Shown piece after piece: positions 1 to 6,442 of a stretch of DNA of 18,058 bases. Source of the DNA: CAIVAT01 sp964455285 (GTDB lineage Bacteria; Bacteroidota; Bacteroidia; Bacteroidales; FEN-979); NCBI GenBank assembly GCA_964455285.1, contig CAYVVG010000070.1, forward strand, positions 1 to 18,058, in the 5' to 3' direction. How positions within the stretch are numbered: position 1 is the stretch's first letter; each line of letters opens with the position of its first letter. The notes beneath the pieces were generated by a model. That model was given only the letters and a program-made list of their open reading frames with translations, made no database searches and was not told the DNA's origin. The position numbers were made by a program, and so were the translations under genes.

Positions 1-23
1 AGCTACGGAGAGGTTTGCGGGTG

Positions 24-58
24 CAAAGGTAGGGATTTCCCGGATATTTCATACCAAA
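24..58 (-). promoter_or_regulatory. Putative leftward Bacteroidota promoter
   Basis: On the minus strand, TACCTTTG (31 to 24) matches the Bacteroidota -7 consensus TAnnTTTG exactly. A TTTG at 58 to 55 could be the -33 element, but the 23-nt spacing is slightly longer than usual. It would drive a gene beyond the left edge, divergent from the promoter at 71-78. No start codon for that gene is in view, so the assignment rests on the motif alone. Confidence 0.45.
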
Positions 59-78
59 GTCTGAATTTTTTACCTTTG
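47..78 (+). promoter_or_regulatory. Putative promoter for the IVP gene and meaB
   Basis: TACCTTTG at 71-78 is an exact match to the Bacteroidota -7 box TAnnTTTG. A near -33 element, TTTC at 47-50, lies 20 nt upstream, which is the usual spacing. Transcription should begin near position 85, right where the heptamer array starts. The whole left array would then be in the 5' leader. No second good -7 box is visible between the IVP gene and meaB, so this may also be the original meaB promoter. Confidence 0.5.
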
Positions 79-87
79 TTGAAGTTA

Positions 88-136
88 GGCAATAGGCAGT
101 CGAATAGGCAATAGGCAATAGGCATTAGGCAATAGG
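88..136 (+). repeat. Left heptamer array (GGCAATA units)
   Basis: Tandem units read GGCAATA (88-94), an interrupted 12-nt unit (95-106), GGCAATA (107-113), GGCAATA (114-120), GGCATTA (121-127), GGCAATA (128-134) and a partial GG. It ends one base before the ATG of the IVP gene at 138. Positions 113-136 are a perfect 24-bp inverted match to 541-564 on the far side of that gene. Its AGG at 134-136 may act as the ribosome binding site. Confidence 0.9.
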
Positions 137-137
137 A

Positions 138-509
138 ATGGAAGAAAGAAAGAAGATTGAATCGTATAAGGATTTGGAAGTGTGGAAGAAGGGGGTGCAG
201 TTTTCGATTGAGATCTATGCCGTTACCAGGGATTTTCCATCCAATGAGATCTATGGCATTACAAGCCAGTTAAGGAGGGCGGCGGCCGCTGTTCCTGCCA
301 ATATTGCAGAGGGGTACGGCCGGGAAAGCACAGGCAACTACTTGCAATTCCTTAGGATTGCCCGGGGTTCGCTGAACGAAACGGAAACTTTCCTCTATAT
401 CGCGCAGGGGCTTAAATATCTGGATAAGAGCACACTAAATGCCCTCCTCGAAAAATCTACCGAACTCGGCAAAATGCTGAACTCCCTCATCAAAAAGTTA
501 AAGGTATAA
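138..509 (+). CDS. Four-helix-bundle protein, 23S rRNA-intervening-sequence (IVP/S23) family
   Basis: This 123-residue protein has the full family pattern. It has the N-terminal SYKDLEVWKKG segment, FPSNEIYGITSQLRRAA (about 34-50), VPANIAEGYGRES (about 52-64), and a FLRIARGSLNETE stretch (about 71-83). Family members are about 115-130 residues long, so it is complete. They fold as four-helix bundles and are related to Avd, the accessory protein of diversity-generating retroelements, which binds RNA and a reverse transcriptase. No reverse transcriptase or rRNA is in this window, and the cellular role of free-standing copies is unclear. The ATG at 138 directly follows the left heptamer array, and the right array begins 12 nt after the stop. 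Family assignment is firm; function is open. Confidence 0.9.
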   Translation: MEERKKIESYKDLEVWKKGVQFSIEIYAVTRDFPSNEIYGITSQLRRAAAAVPANIAEGYGRESTGNYLQFLRIARGSLNETETFLYIAQGLKYLDKSTLNALLEKSTELGKMLNSLIKKLKV

Positions 510-521
510 TTTTACTACCCC

Positions 522-563
522 TAATGCCTATTGCCTATTGCCTATTGCCTAATGCCTATTGCC
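522..563 (+). repeat. Right heptamer array (TATTGCC units)
   Basis: Six 7-bp units read TAATGCC, TATTGCC, TATTGCC, TATTGCC, TAATGCC and TATTGCC, without interruption. The reverse complement is the same GGCAATA/GGCATTA alphabet as the left array at 88-136, so the two arrays are inverted around the IVP gene. The array ends 19 nt before the preferred meaB ATG. A TTG at 559-561 in the array extends the meaB frame but is unlikely to be the true start. Confidence 0.9.
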
Positions 564-582
564 TTGCAAACGACTTCGACAC

Positions 583-1692
583 ATGTCTGATAAACCCAAC
601 CGATCCTCCCTGCACGTCATGAAAGGCGTGGAACAGCCGCCGCAGGTCAACGAAAACCTGGCCGAACGGCTGCGGAAGCACCGCACTGCCCCGCTGACGG
701 TGGAGGAGTACCTTTCGGGGATCCGCGAGGGAAACCGCACGGTCCTCAGCAAGGCGATCACGCTGGTGGAAAGCAACCTTGCTTCACACAGGAAACTGGC
801 GGAAGAGGTGATTGCGGGGTGTTTGAAGGAAACATCGAACATCGAAGCAGGAGGAAGCAGGCATCCGATCCGCGTGGGGATCACCGGTGTGCCGGGGGTC
901 GGAAAGAGCACTTTCATCGAGGCTTTGGGGACCTGGCTTACGGCGCAGGGACACAAGCTCGCCGTGCTGGCGATCGACCCGAGCAGCACCCGCTCGAAAG
1001 GGAGCATCCTGGGCGACAAGACGCGCATGGAACAACTGGGGTCTGACCCCAACGCCTTTATCCGCCCCTCGCCTTCGGCGGGCAGCCTGGGCGGGGTGGC
1101 ACGGAAGACGCGTGAAACGATCATCCTATGCGAGGCGGCCGGCTTCGATGTGATCTTCGTCGAAACGGTCGGGGTGGGGCAATCGGAGACGGCGGTGCAC
1201 GCAATGGTCGATTTCTTCCTCCTGCTGATGCTTGCCGGCGCAGGCGACGAACTCCAGGGCATCAAGCGCGGTATCATCGAGATGGCCGACGCGATCGTGA
1301 TCAACAAGGCCGACGGCGACAATGTCGCGGCCGCACAACGCGCCCGGGCCGAATATGCCAACGCCCTCCACCTCTTCCCTCCCTCCGGTTCGGGATGGAC
1401 CCCCGTGGTCGGGACCTGCTCGGCAAAAAGCTCCGAGGGGATCGAAAATGTGTGGAAGATCATCTGCGACTACAGGGAGACTACCGTATCTTCGGGGTAT
1501 TTCGGGCAAAAACGGAGGGAACAGGACCATAAAGTGCTGTACGACACCATCGAAGAGGGTATCCGGCACAGGTTTTATTCCCGCAGGGAGATCGCCCACG
1601 CCCTTGCCCGGCTCGAAAAGGAGATCGGGGCCGGACGAATGAACCCCTACCAGGCGGCGCAGGAGGTCTTGGGAATACGAATAATCGAATAA
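583..1692 (+). CDS. meaB: MeaB-type G3E GTPase, methylmalonyl-CoA mutase chaperone
   Basis: MeaB (ArgK/YgfD family) gates cobalamin delivery to, and protects, adenosylcobalamin-dependent methylmalonyl-CoA mutase in the cytoplasm, using GTP. The 369-residue protein shows the Walker A loop GVPGVGKST (about 102-110), the switch/Walker B stretch DVIFVETVGVGQSE (about 189-202), and NKAD (about 241-244) for guanine recognition. A helical N-terminal extension and a C-terminal arm are as in the family. The ATG at 583 is chosen because the in-frame TTG at 559 lies within the heptamer array. No mutase subunit gene is nearby. The C-terminal codons for RIIE and the TAA stop fall in the following octamer array, so the tail seems to have been rewritten by repeats. 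The IVP gene ends 73 nt upstream and probably shares its transcript. Confidence 0.92.
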   Translation: MSDKPNRSSLHVMKGVEQPPQVNENLAERLRKHRTAPLTVEEYLSGIREGNRTVLSKAITLVESNLASHRKLAEEVIAGCLKETSNIEAGGSRHPIRVGITGVPGVGKSTFIEALGTWLTAQGHKLAVLAIDPSSTRSKGSILGDKTRMEQLGSDPNAFIRPSPSAGSLGGVARKTRETIILCEAAGFDVIFVETVGVGQSETAVHAMVDFFLLLMLAGAGDELQGIKRGIIEMADAIVINKADGDNVAAAQRARAEYANALHLFPPSGSGWTPVVGTCSAKSSEGIENVWKIICDYRETTVSSGYFGQKRREQDHKVLYDTIEEGIRHRFYSRREIAHALARLEKEIGAGRMNPYQAAQEVLGIRIIE

Positions 1693-1773
1693 TCGAACAA
1701 TCGAACAATCGAACAATCGATTTTCGAATTCAGATCGTATATCAAAAATCGTTAATCGATTATTCGATTATTC
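1679..1773. repeat. Two-armed octamer array between meaB and terC
   Basis: The left arm holds ATAATCGA twice (1681-1696) and ACAATCGA three times (1697-1720). The right arm holds the inverted units TTAATCGA and TTATTCGA plus a partial copy (1752-1773). GAATAATCGAATAATCGA at 1679-1696 is perfectly inverted at 1756-1773 (18 bp), with 59 nt between. The left arm contains the last meaB codons and its stop at 1690-1692. The right arm ends 15 nt before the terC stop. A long hairpin is possible, but no T-tract follows on either strand, so it is not a typical intrinsic terminator. Confidence 0.85.
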
Positions 1774-1788
1774 AAAAAGGTTCATGCT

Positions 1789-2844
1789 TTACTTTCGGCG
1801 AAGCCGGAGGGTCCGCACCTGGGAGGCGAGGATGCTCACGGCGAGGATGGAGGCGATGATGAGCAGCGACTGGCGGGTGGTGATGTGCAGGTAGTCATGG
1901 ACCAGCATCTTGGCCCCGACAAAGACGAGGAGGGCGGCGAGGCCCATCTTCAGGTAGTGGAAACGGTTCATGATGTCCATCACCAGGAAAAAGAGCGAAC
2001 GCAGTCCCAGGATGGCGAAGATGTTGGAGAAAAAGACGATGTAGGGGTCCTGGGTGACGGAAAAGACGGCAGGCACTGAATCCACGGCAAATATCACGTC
2101 GGTGAACTCGATGATCATCAGCACGATAAAAAGGGTGGTCACATAGAGTTTCCCCTCTTTCCTGACGAAAAAGGTCTCGGCATGCTCGTCGTGGCTGACA
2201 TTGAAGAAACGCGACACCAGCCTGACCACCGGGTGCTTTTCCGTGTCGATCTGTTCTTCCTTGTTCCCGAAGAGGAAGGTCCACGCCATCTTTCCGCCGA
2301 TGATCACCAGCATGACGCCGAAGACGTAAAGGAACCAGGAAAAGCGCTGGATGAGGGCGCTGGCGGCGAATATGAAGATGAAGCGCATGACGACGGCGCC
2401 GAGGATCCCCCAGAAGAGCACCCGTTTAAAGTGCTTCGGAGGGATATTGAACGACATGAATATCAGAACAATAACAAATATATTGTCGATCGACAGCGAA
2501 TATTCGATCAGGTAGCCGGTAATGTATTCGAGCGAGAGGTTGTGGTTGTACAACCGGATGGCATCGTCAACCGACACACCCTGTATGTCGATGGGATGGC
2601 CGAACTTCAGGATCCTCGCCTGTATCTCCTCCAGGGTGTCGCTGCCGTGGATCCAGTTACCATGGTATCGGATCAGGAAGAAAAAACCCACCGAAATGGC
2701 GATCCAAACCAGTGTCCAGGTCAATGCCTCGCGGAAGGAGAGGGCATGCTTCGTTTTCTGGAAGACTCCCAGGTCGAGCGCCAGCATCACCCCGATGAAG
2801 AGGAGGAAGGAGATGAAGAAGATGATTTCGTTGGGGTTGAACAT
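1789..2844 (-). CDS. TerC/Alx-family membrane protein, probable manganese exporter
   Basis: TerC-family proteins sit in the inner membrane and export or distribute metal ions, chiefly Mn2+. This 351-residue protein has about nine hydrophobic segments. It carries the acidic membrane motifs LALDLGVF (21-28), EYSLSIDNIF (115-123), EFTDVIFAVDSVPAV (246-260) and a conserved segment FSNIFAILGLRSLFF (272-286). An extended soluble loop around 190-230 is usual. The start at 2844 (MFNPNEIIFF) is preferred over an in-frame ATG at 2865, because the latter lies inside the octamer array and would add residues encoded by the repeat. The gene is divergent from glutamine synthetase and convergent with meaB. 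The 77-bp array lies in its leader. Substrate is inferred from the family. Confidence 0.9.
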   Translation of the reverse strand: MFNPNEIIFFISFLLFIGVMLALDLGVFQKTKHALSFREALTWTLVWIAISVGFFFLIRYHGNWIHGSDTLEEIQARILKFGHPIDIQGVSVDDAIRLYNHNLSLEYITGYLIEYSLSIDNIFVIVLIFMSFNIPPKHFKRVLFWGILGAVVMRFIFIFAASALIQRFSWFLYVFGVMLVIIGGKMAWTFLFGNKEEQIDTEKHPVVRLVSRFFNVSHDEHAETFFVRKEGKLYVTTLFIVLMIIEFTDVIFAVDSVPAVFSVTQDPYIVFFSNIFAILGLRSLFFLVMDIMNRFHYLKMGLAALLVFVGAKMLVHDYLHITTRQSLLIIASILAVSILASQVRTLRLRRK

Positions 2845-2850
2845 GTTTTG

Positions 2851-2927
2851 GTGACAGGGTGACAAGGTAACAGAGTGACAGAGTTACAAAGTGACAAAGT
2901 GACAAAGTGACGAAGTAACAAAGTGAC
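2851..2927. repeat. Octamer array (GTGACAAA units) in the terC leader
   Basis: Nine full 8-bp units plus a partial one read, on the plus strand, gtgacagg, gtgacaag, gtaacaga, gtgacaga, gttacaaa, gtgacaaa, gtgacaaa, gtgacgaa, gtaacaaa, gtgac. It begins 6 bp upstream of the terC ATG at 2844. On the terC coding strand the unit is TCACTTTG, one base from the -7 consensus TAnnTTTG. Variation is mostly at unit positions 3 and 6-8. It should be transcribed as nearly the whole terC leader if the promoter at 2938-2945 is used. Confidence 0.92.
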
Positions 2928-2937
2928 TTGTGGCGGG

Positions 2938-2945
2938 CAAAGTTA
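2938..2945 (-). promoter_or_regulatory. Putative terC -7 promoter box
   Basis: On the minus strand TAACTTTG matches TAnnTTTG exactly. Transcription would start near 2931, just outside the octamer array, giving a leader of about 87 nt made almost wholly of repeats. A clear -33 element is not seen. It overlaps the control region of the divergent glutamine synthetase gene. Confidence 0.45.
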
Positions 2946-2956
2946 TAAATAATTCT

Positions 2957-2964
2957 TACTTTTG
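2957..2964 (+). promoter_or_regulatory. Putative glutamine synthetase -7 promoter box
   Basis: TACTTTTG matches TAnnTTTG exactly, 31 nt upstream of the ATG at 2996. A TTG at 2928-2930 is the nearest -33 candidate, but its spacing (26 nt) is longer than normal. The box lies 11 bp from the opposing terC box, so the two transcription units may compete for polymerase. Confidence 0.5.
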
Positions 2965-2995
2965 CGGACACGTGTAACTGTTGATATTTCCTGCC

Positions 2996-4501
2996 ATGAA
3001 TGATTCTATTTCGCTCAACCCGAACAAACTGGTTCACTTTCTTGATAAGCCTTCCGATGACTTCACCAAAGCCGACCTGATGCGCTTCATAGAGGCGAAC
3101 GGCATAAAGATGCTGAACTTCCGGTATTCGGCGGCCGACAGCCGGCTCAAGACATTAAATTTCATCATCAAAGACCGTCACCACCTCGACAGCATCCTCT
3201 CGGCCGGCGAGCGGGTGGACGGCTCCAGCCTGTTCCCGAACTACGTCGAAGCGGGTTCGTCGGACCTGTATGTGATCCCGCGGTACCGTTCGGCATTTGT
3301 CAATCCCTTTTCGGAGATCCCGGCCGTAGATATACTCTGTTCCTATTACGACAAGGATGGTCAGCCTTTCGCCAACTCGCCCGAGCATATCCTGCGGCGG
3401 TCGCACGAGGTGCTGAAACAACAGACCGGTTTTTCGTTCGAGGTGATGGGCGAACTGGAGTATTACATCATCAGCGCGCAGGACCGTCTTTTCGAAGCAT
3501 TCGACCAGCGCGGCTACCATGAATCGTCACCCTTCTGCAAATGGGAGAAGCTGCGCATCGAGGCGATGAACGCCATTACCGCATGCGGCGGTTTTATTAA
3601 ATACGGCCACTCGGAGGTGGGCAATTTCACCGAGTCGGGCCTTTCCTACGAACAGAACGAGATCGAATTCACTCCGGTGCGGCTGGAGGATGCCGCCGAT
3701 CAGATCCTGATCGCCAAGTGGGTGCTGCGGTCACTGGCTTACAAGTACGGCGTATCGGTGACCTTTGCCCCGAAGATCACCACAGGCAAGGCCGGCAGCG
3801 GGATGCATGTGCATACCCGCCTGATGAAAAGCGGCCACAGCGTCATGACCGAGAACGGAAAGCTCTCCGACACCGCGCGCAAGGCCATTGCGGGTTACCT
3901 CGACCTTTCGCAGTCGCTGACCGCCTTCGGCAACATGATCCCCACCAGTTATTTCCGCCTGGTCCCTCACCAGGAGGCCCCGACCAACATCTGCTGGGGC
4001 GACCGAAACCGTTCTGTGCTGGTGCGCGTGCCACTGGGCTGGGGAAGCAAGCACGATATGATCACCGACGCCAACCCGCAGGAAAAAGACACTCAGGAGG
4101 GTTTTGGCAGCCGGCAAACGGTCGAATTCCGCTGTCCCGACGGCTCAGCCGATATCTATCTGCTCTTCGCCGGCCTTACGGTGGCGGCACGCCACGGAAT
4201 AGGCATGGCGGATGCCCTCGATTTCGCGGAAAAGACCTATGTGGATGTGAATATCTTCGAAGAGAAACACCAATCGAGGGTGAGCCAGCTTCAGCAACTC
4301 CCCTTCTCCTGCTGGCATTCAGCCGAAGCGCTGGAGCGTCAGCGGAAGGTGTACGAGGAGTTCGGCGTCTTCCCGCCGAAAATCATCGACGGCATCATCC
4401 GGTACCTGAAAAAATTCAACGACCAGAATCTCCGTGAATCTGTCAAAGACAACGAAAAGGAGATCATGAAGCTGGTGAACGCTTATCTTCACTGCGGCTG
4501 A
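2996..4501 (+). CDS. glnA: Glutamine synthetase (glutamate-ammonia ligase), Bacteroidales type
   Basis: The enzyme joins ammonia to glutamate using ATP, the main entry of nitrogen under ammonia limitation. The 501-residue protein has the beta-Grasp-like N domain with GSSDLYVIPR (about 87-96). Catalytic-domain motifs follow: GELEYYI (about 152-158), NEIEF (about 221-225), KAGSGMHVHTR (265-275), NRSVLVRVPLG (338-348) and EFRCPDGSADIY (377-388). These give the metal-binding glutamates, the catalytic histidine and the ATP-binding arginines. It ends in HCG, as I recall Bacteroides homologues do. The NLYDLP adenylylation motif of enterobacterial GSI is not seen, so control by adenylylation is unlikely. 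ATG 2996 is preferred to a TTG at 2981. Its 3' end overlaps the convergent ligase gene by 13 bp. Confidence 0.93.
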   Translation: MNDSISLNPNKLVHFLDKPSDDFTKADLMRFIEANGIKMLNFRYSAADSRLKTLNFIIKDRHHLDSILSAGERVDGSSLFPNYVEAGSSDLYVIPRYRSAFVNPFSEIPAVDILCSYYDKDGQPFANSPEHILRRSHEVLKQQTGFSFEVMGELEYYIISAQDRLFEAFDQRGYHESSPFCKWEKLRIEAMNAITACGGFIKYGHSEVGNFTESGLSYEQNEIEFTPVRLEDAADQILIAKWVLRSLAYKYGVSVTFAPKITTGKAGSGMHVHTRLMKSGHSVMTENGKLSDTARKAIAGYLDLSQSLTAFGNMIPTSYFRLVPHQEAPTNICWGDRNRSVLVRVPLGWGSKHDMITDANPQEKDTQEGFGSRQTVEFRCPDGSADIYLLFAGLTVAARHGIGMADALDFAEKTYVDVNIFEEKHQSRVSQLQQLPFSCWHSAEALERQRKVYEEFGVFPPKIIDGIIRYLKKFNDQNLRESVKDNEKEIMKLVNAYLHCG

Positions 4502-6396
4502 CCGGTCACCGGGGTCAGCTCGCTCACGAAATCCTTTTTCTTCTGCGAATCCCGGCAGGGTTTCACCACCCACAGTGCGCTGTCGCGGCGTCCCGCGTAG
4601 TAATGCAGGGCGGCGAGGTTGTAACGGGCATCGTCGAAGTGCGGATCGAGGCCCAGGGCGGACCTTAATTCCGCAGCCGCTTCCGCCACATGGCCCATCC
4701 GGAAGAGGGATGCCGCGTGGTCGTTCAGCACCCTTACTTCGCAGGGGGTCACACGCAGCGCGGCGGAAAATGAACGGTACGCTTCGGGTATGCTGTCGAG
4801 ACGGAACTGCGCCACCCCGATGAACCACTCCACCGGCAGGGCGTTGGGGGTGATGCGGTAACACCGGCTGAGGGCTTTTTTCCCGTACCCGATCACTTTT
4901 TCCTGGTCTTTCCCTTCGTGGCTGAACATGGCCCGCGTGTAATACTCCCCTTTGATGCGCATGACCCCCACCGCGACCGTTGCCATCAACCCGGCCAGAA
5001 GCAGGAAACGTACCAATTTCCAGGGGTTGACCGGAAGGGGGGCCGGCTCTTCAGTTTTCATCAGGGTGTGGAACAGGAAAGCATTGATGGAAAAGTACAG
5101 GATATTGTGCTCCACCCTCCTGAAGGGGAAGTCGAAGCAGGCGTAGAGACAAAAACCGGCCAGGAACGAAGCATATAAAAGGGCGGTGAGGGGAACCGTC
5201 TTCCGTTTCCCGGCGATCCTTGCCAGGGCGGCCGCCGCGGGTCCCAGAAAAAAAACCACCGCCAGTGCCAGTCCGGGCAGGCCCAGCTCCGTCGCGAAGC
5301 CGATCCATTCGTTGTGGGGCTGGCTGTAGGTGTAATTTTTGAACGTATGGTCGGGATTGGCGGGTTCGGGCACCGACGGGGCCATGATGCGCCAGTTCCC
5401 CGCCCCGGTGCCCAGCATCGGGTGCTGCGCCAGGAGAGTGGCGGAGCGTTTCCAGAAGATCATGCGCAGGCTGGCATTCTCGTAATAACTGCCGGCGAAG
5501 TCGAACTCGGAGATGCCGGTGAGGGCCGCCCGTTCCTTCTTCCGTTTTTCGAGCAGTTCCTCCACTCCCCGGTCATAGCTCCGGAAATACTGCCACACGG
5601 GCACTTTGCTGAGAAAGTAGCTGCGCCGGGTGTCGTCGAGGGAATGGTAAAAGAGGCCGATGCCAGCGGCGAGCAGCAGCAGGGAGGCAGCGGTGACCGC
5701 CAGGTTCTTCGGGTTGGCATGCACCCTGAACCGGACCATCACCCCGGCCAGAGCCAGGAGGGTGGCGAATCCCAATCCGAGGTAGGCGGCGCGGCTCTGG
5801 ACGATGACCATGAAGAAGACCGCCGTCACTCCGCACAGGGCTGAAAGGTATTTCATCATCCCGCGGAAACGGGCATAGCCGGCCAGTGCCAGCGGCAGGC
5901 ACAGCAGCAGGTAGCCGGAGAAAAGGTTGTTGTTGGCGGCGATGGACCGTACCTGGTACGGGTCAAAGAACGTGAGCCGCGACATTTTGAAGAAGGCCAG
6001 GGCGAAGGAACAGGCCATGGCGACCAGGGCTACTGCGATGAAGCGCTTTTCGAACCGGGGGTCGGCGTCGAGCAACAGCCGTGTCACGGTCCAGACGCCG
6101 AAGGAGAGCACGACCAGCAAGGCCTCCGTGAGCGCTTCGGAGGGCACGGTTGCCCAACCTGCCGAGGCGAGGTTCCACCCGGCGAAGGCCAGGAAGAGGA
6201 GGTCGAAGAGGGTAAACCGCTGGCGGGTGAATCCCCCAAACAGGGCCAGGGAGATTACCGCAAGCAGCAGTGCCAGGAGAAGATAGCGGGGAAGGAAGGA
6301 GGAATCGACCAGCACGCCGGAGCGGACCTGGTTGACGAAGAGGAGAAGAAATACCGTGTAGAAGAGGGAAAGAGCGGCTATTTTCCTGCCGGGCAT
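4489..6396 (-). CDS. O-antigen ligase/polymerase-like (Wzy_C) membrane protein with TPR tail
   Basis: The 635-residue protein has about ten to twelve hydrophobic segments and the O-antigen ligase family pattern. Visible parts are NNNLFSGYLLLCLPL (155-169), SRAAYLGL (201-208), a long periplasmic loop with WKRSATLLAQHPMLGTGAGN (315-334), SQPHNEWIGFATELGLPG (358-375), and a late DFPFRRVEHN segment (422-431). Residues about 515-610 form two to three TPR-like helical repeats, as in many Bacteroidota homologues. Such proteins ligate or polymerise surface glycans at the outer leaflet of the inner membrane. No glycosyltransferase genes are nearby, so the glycan is unknown. It could also be a general O-oligosaccharyltransferase acting on protein. 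The start follows the octamer array by 3 bp. Confidence 0.8.
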   Translation of the reverse strand: MPGRKIAALSLFYTVFLLLFVNQVRSGVLVDSSFLPRYLLLALLLAVISLALFGGFTRQRFTLFDLLFLAFAGWNLASAGWATVPSEALTEALLVVLSFGVWTVTRLLLDADPRFEKRFIAVALVAMACSFALAFFKMSRLTFFDPYQVRSIAANNNLFSGYLLLCLPLALAGYARFRGMMKYLSALCGVTAVFFMVIVQSRAAYLGLGFATLLALAGVMVRFRVHANPKNLAVTAASLLLLAAGIGLFYHSLDDTRRSYFLSKVPVWQYFRSYDRGVEELLEKRKKERAALTGISEFDFAGSYYENASLRMIFWKRSATLLAQHPMLGTGAGNWRIMAPSVPEPANPDHTFKNYTYSQPHNEWIGFATELGLPGLALAVVFFLGPAAAALARIAGKRKTVPLTALLYASFLAGFCLYACFDFPFRRVEHNILYFSINAFLFHTLMKTEEPAPLPVNPWKLVRFLLLAGLMATVAVGVMRIKGEYYTRAMFSHEGKDQEKVIGYGKKALSRCYRITPNALPVEWFIGVAQFRLDSIPEAYRSFSAALRVTPCEVRVLNDHAASLFRMGHVAEAAAELRSALGLDPHFDDARYNLAALHYYAGRRDSALWVVKPCRDSQKKKDFVSELTPVTGQPQ

Positions 6397-6399
6397 AGC

Positions 6400-6439
6400 A
6401 AATGGCGAAATGGCGAAATGGCGAAATAGCGAAATGGCG
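6400..6439. repeat. Octamer array (AAATGGCG units) before the ligase gene
   Basis: Five 8-bp units on the plus strand: AAATGGCG three times, AAATAGCG once, AAATGGCG once. On the coding (minus) strand the unit is CGCCATTT. The array fills nearly all of the 46-bp gap between the stop of the glycine-rich gene (6443) and the ATG of the ligase (6396). It therefore occupies the ribosome-binding region, and no purine-rich Shine-Dalgarno site is visible. Confidence 0.9.
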
Positions 6440-6442
6440 AAA

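Larger units (their letters stand above)
88..564. mobile_element. Candidate IVP element: S23-family gene between inverted heptamer arrays
   Basis: The four-helix-bundle gene at 138-509 sits between two arrays of the same 7-bp unit in opposite orientation, with 24 bp of perfect inverted match. The gene looks visibly AT-richer than meaB next to it. It lies between a good promoter and the meaB start. IVP/S23 proteins were first known from intervening sequences inside 23S rRNA genes, whose ends pair into a stem, and the layout here recalls that arrangement. No transposase and no target-site duplication is seen, so mobility is an inference. A plain gene flanked by slippage-prone repeats is the alternative. 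Confidence 0.35.

Noticed and set aside
549..1463. A 304-residue minus-strand frame opposite meaB
   Set aside because: It is Ser/Pro/Arg-rich without motifs and lies opposite clear GTPase motifs of meaB.
1679..1773. Intrinsic bidirectional terminator
   Set aside because: A hairpin can form, but neither strand shows a T-run after the stem and the loop is 59 nt, unlike intrinsic terminators.
2851..2927. Possible CRISPR-like array
   Set aside because: Units are 8 bp, directly adjoining, with no spacers and no cas genes in the window.
2845..2937. yybP-ykoY manganese riboswitch in the terC leader
   Set aside because: The leader is occupied by the octamer array and shows none of the conserved paired elements of that riboswitch.
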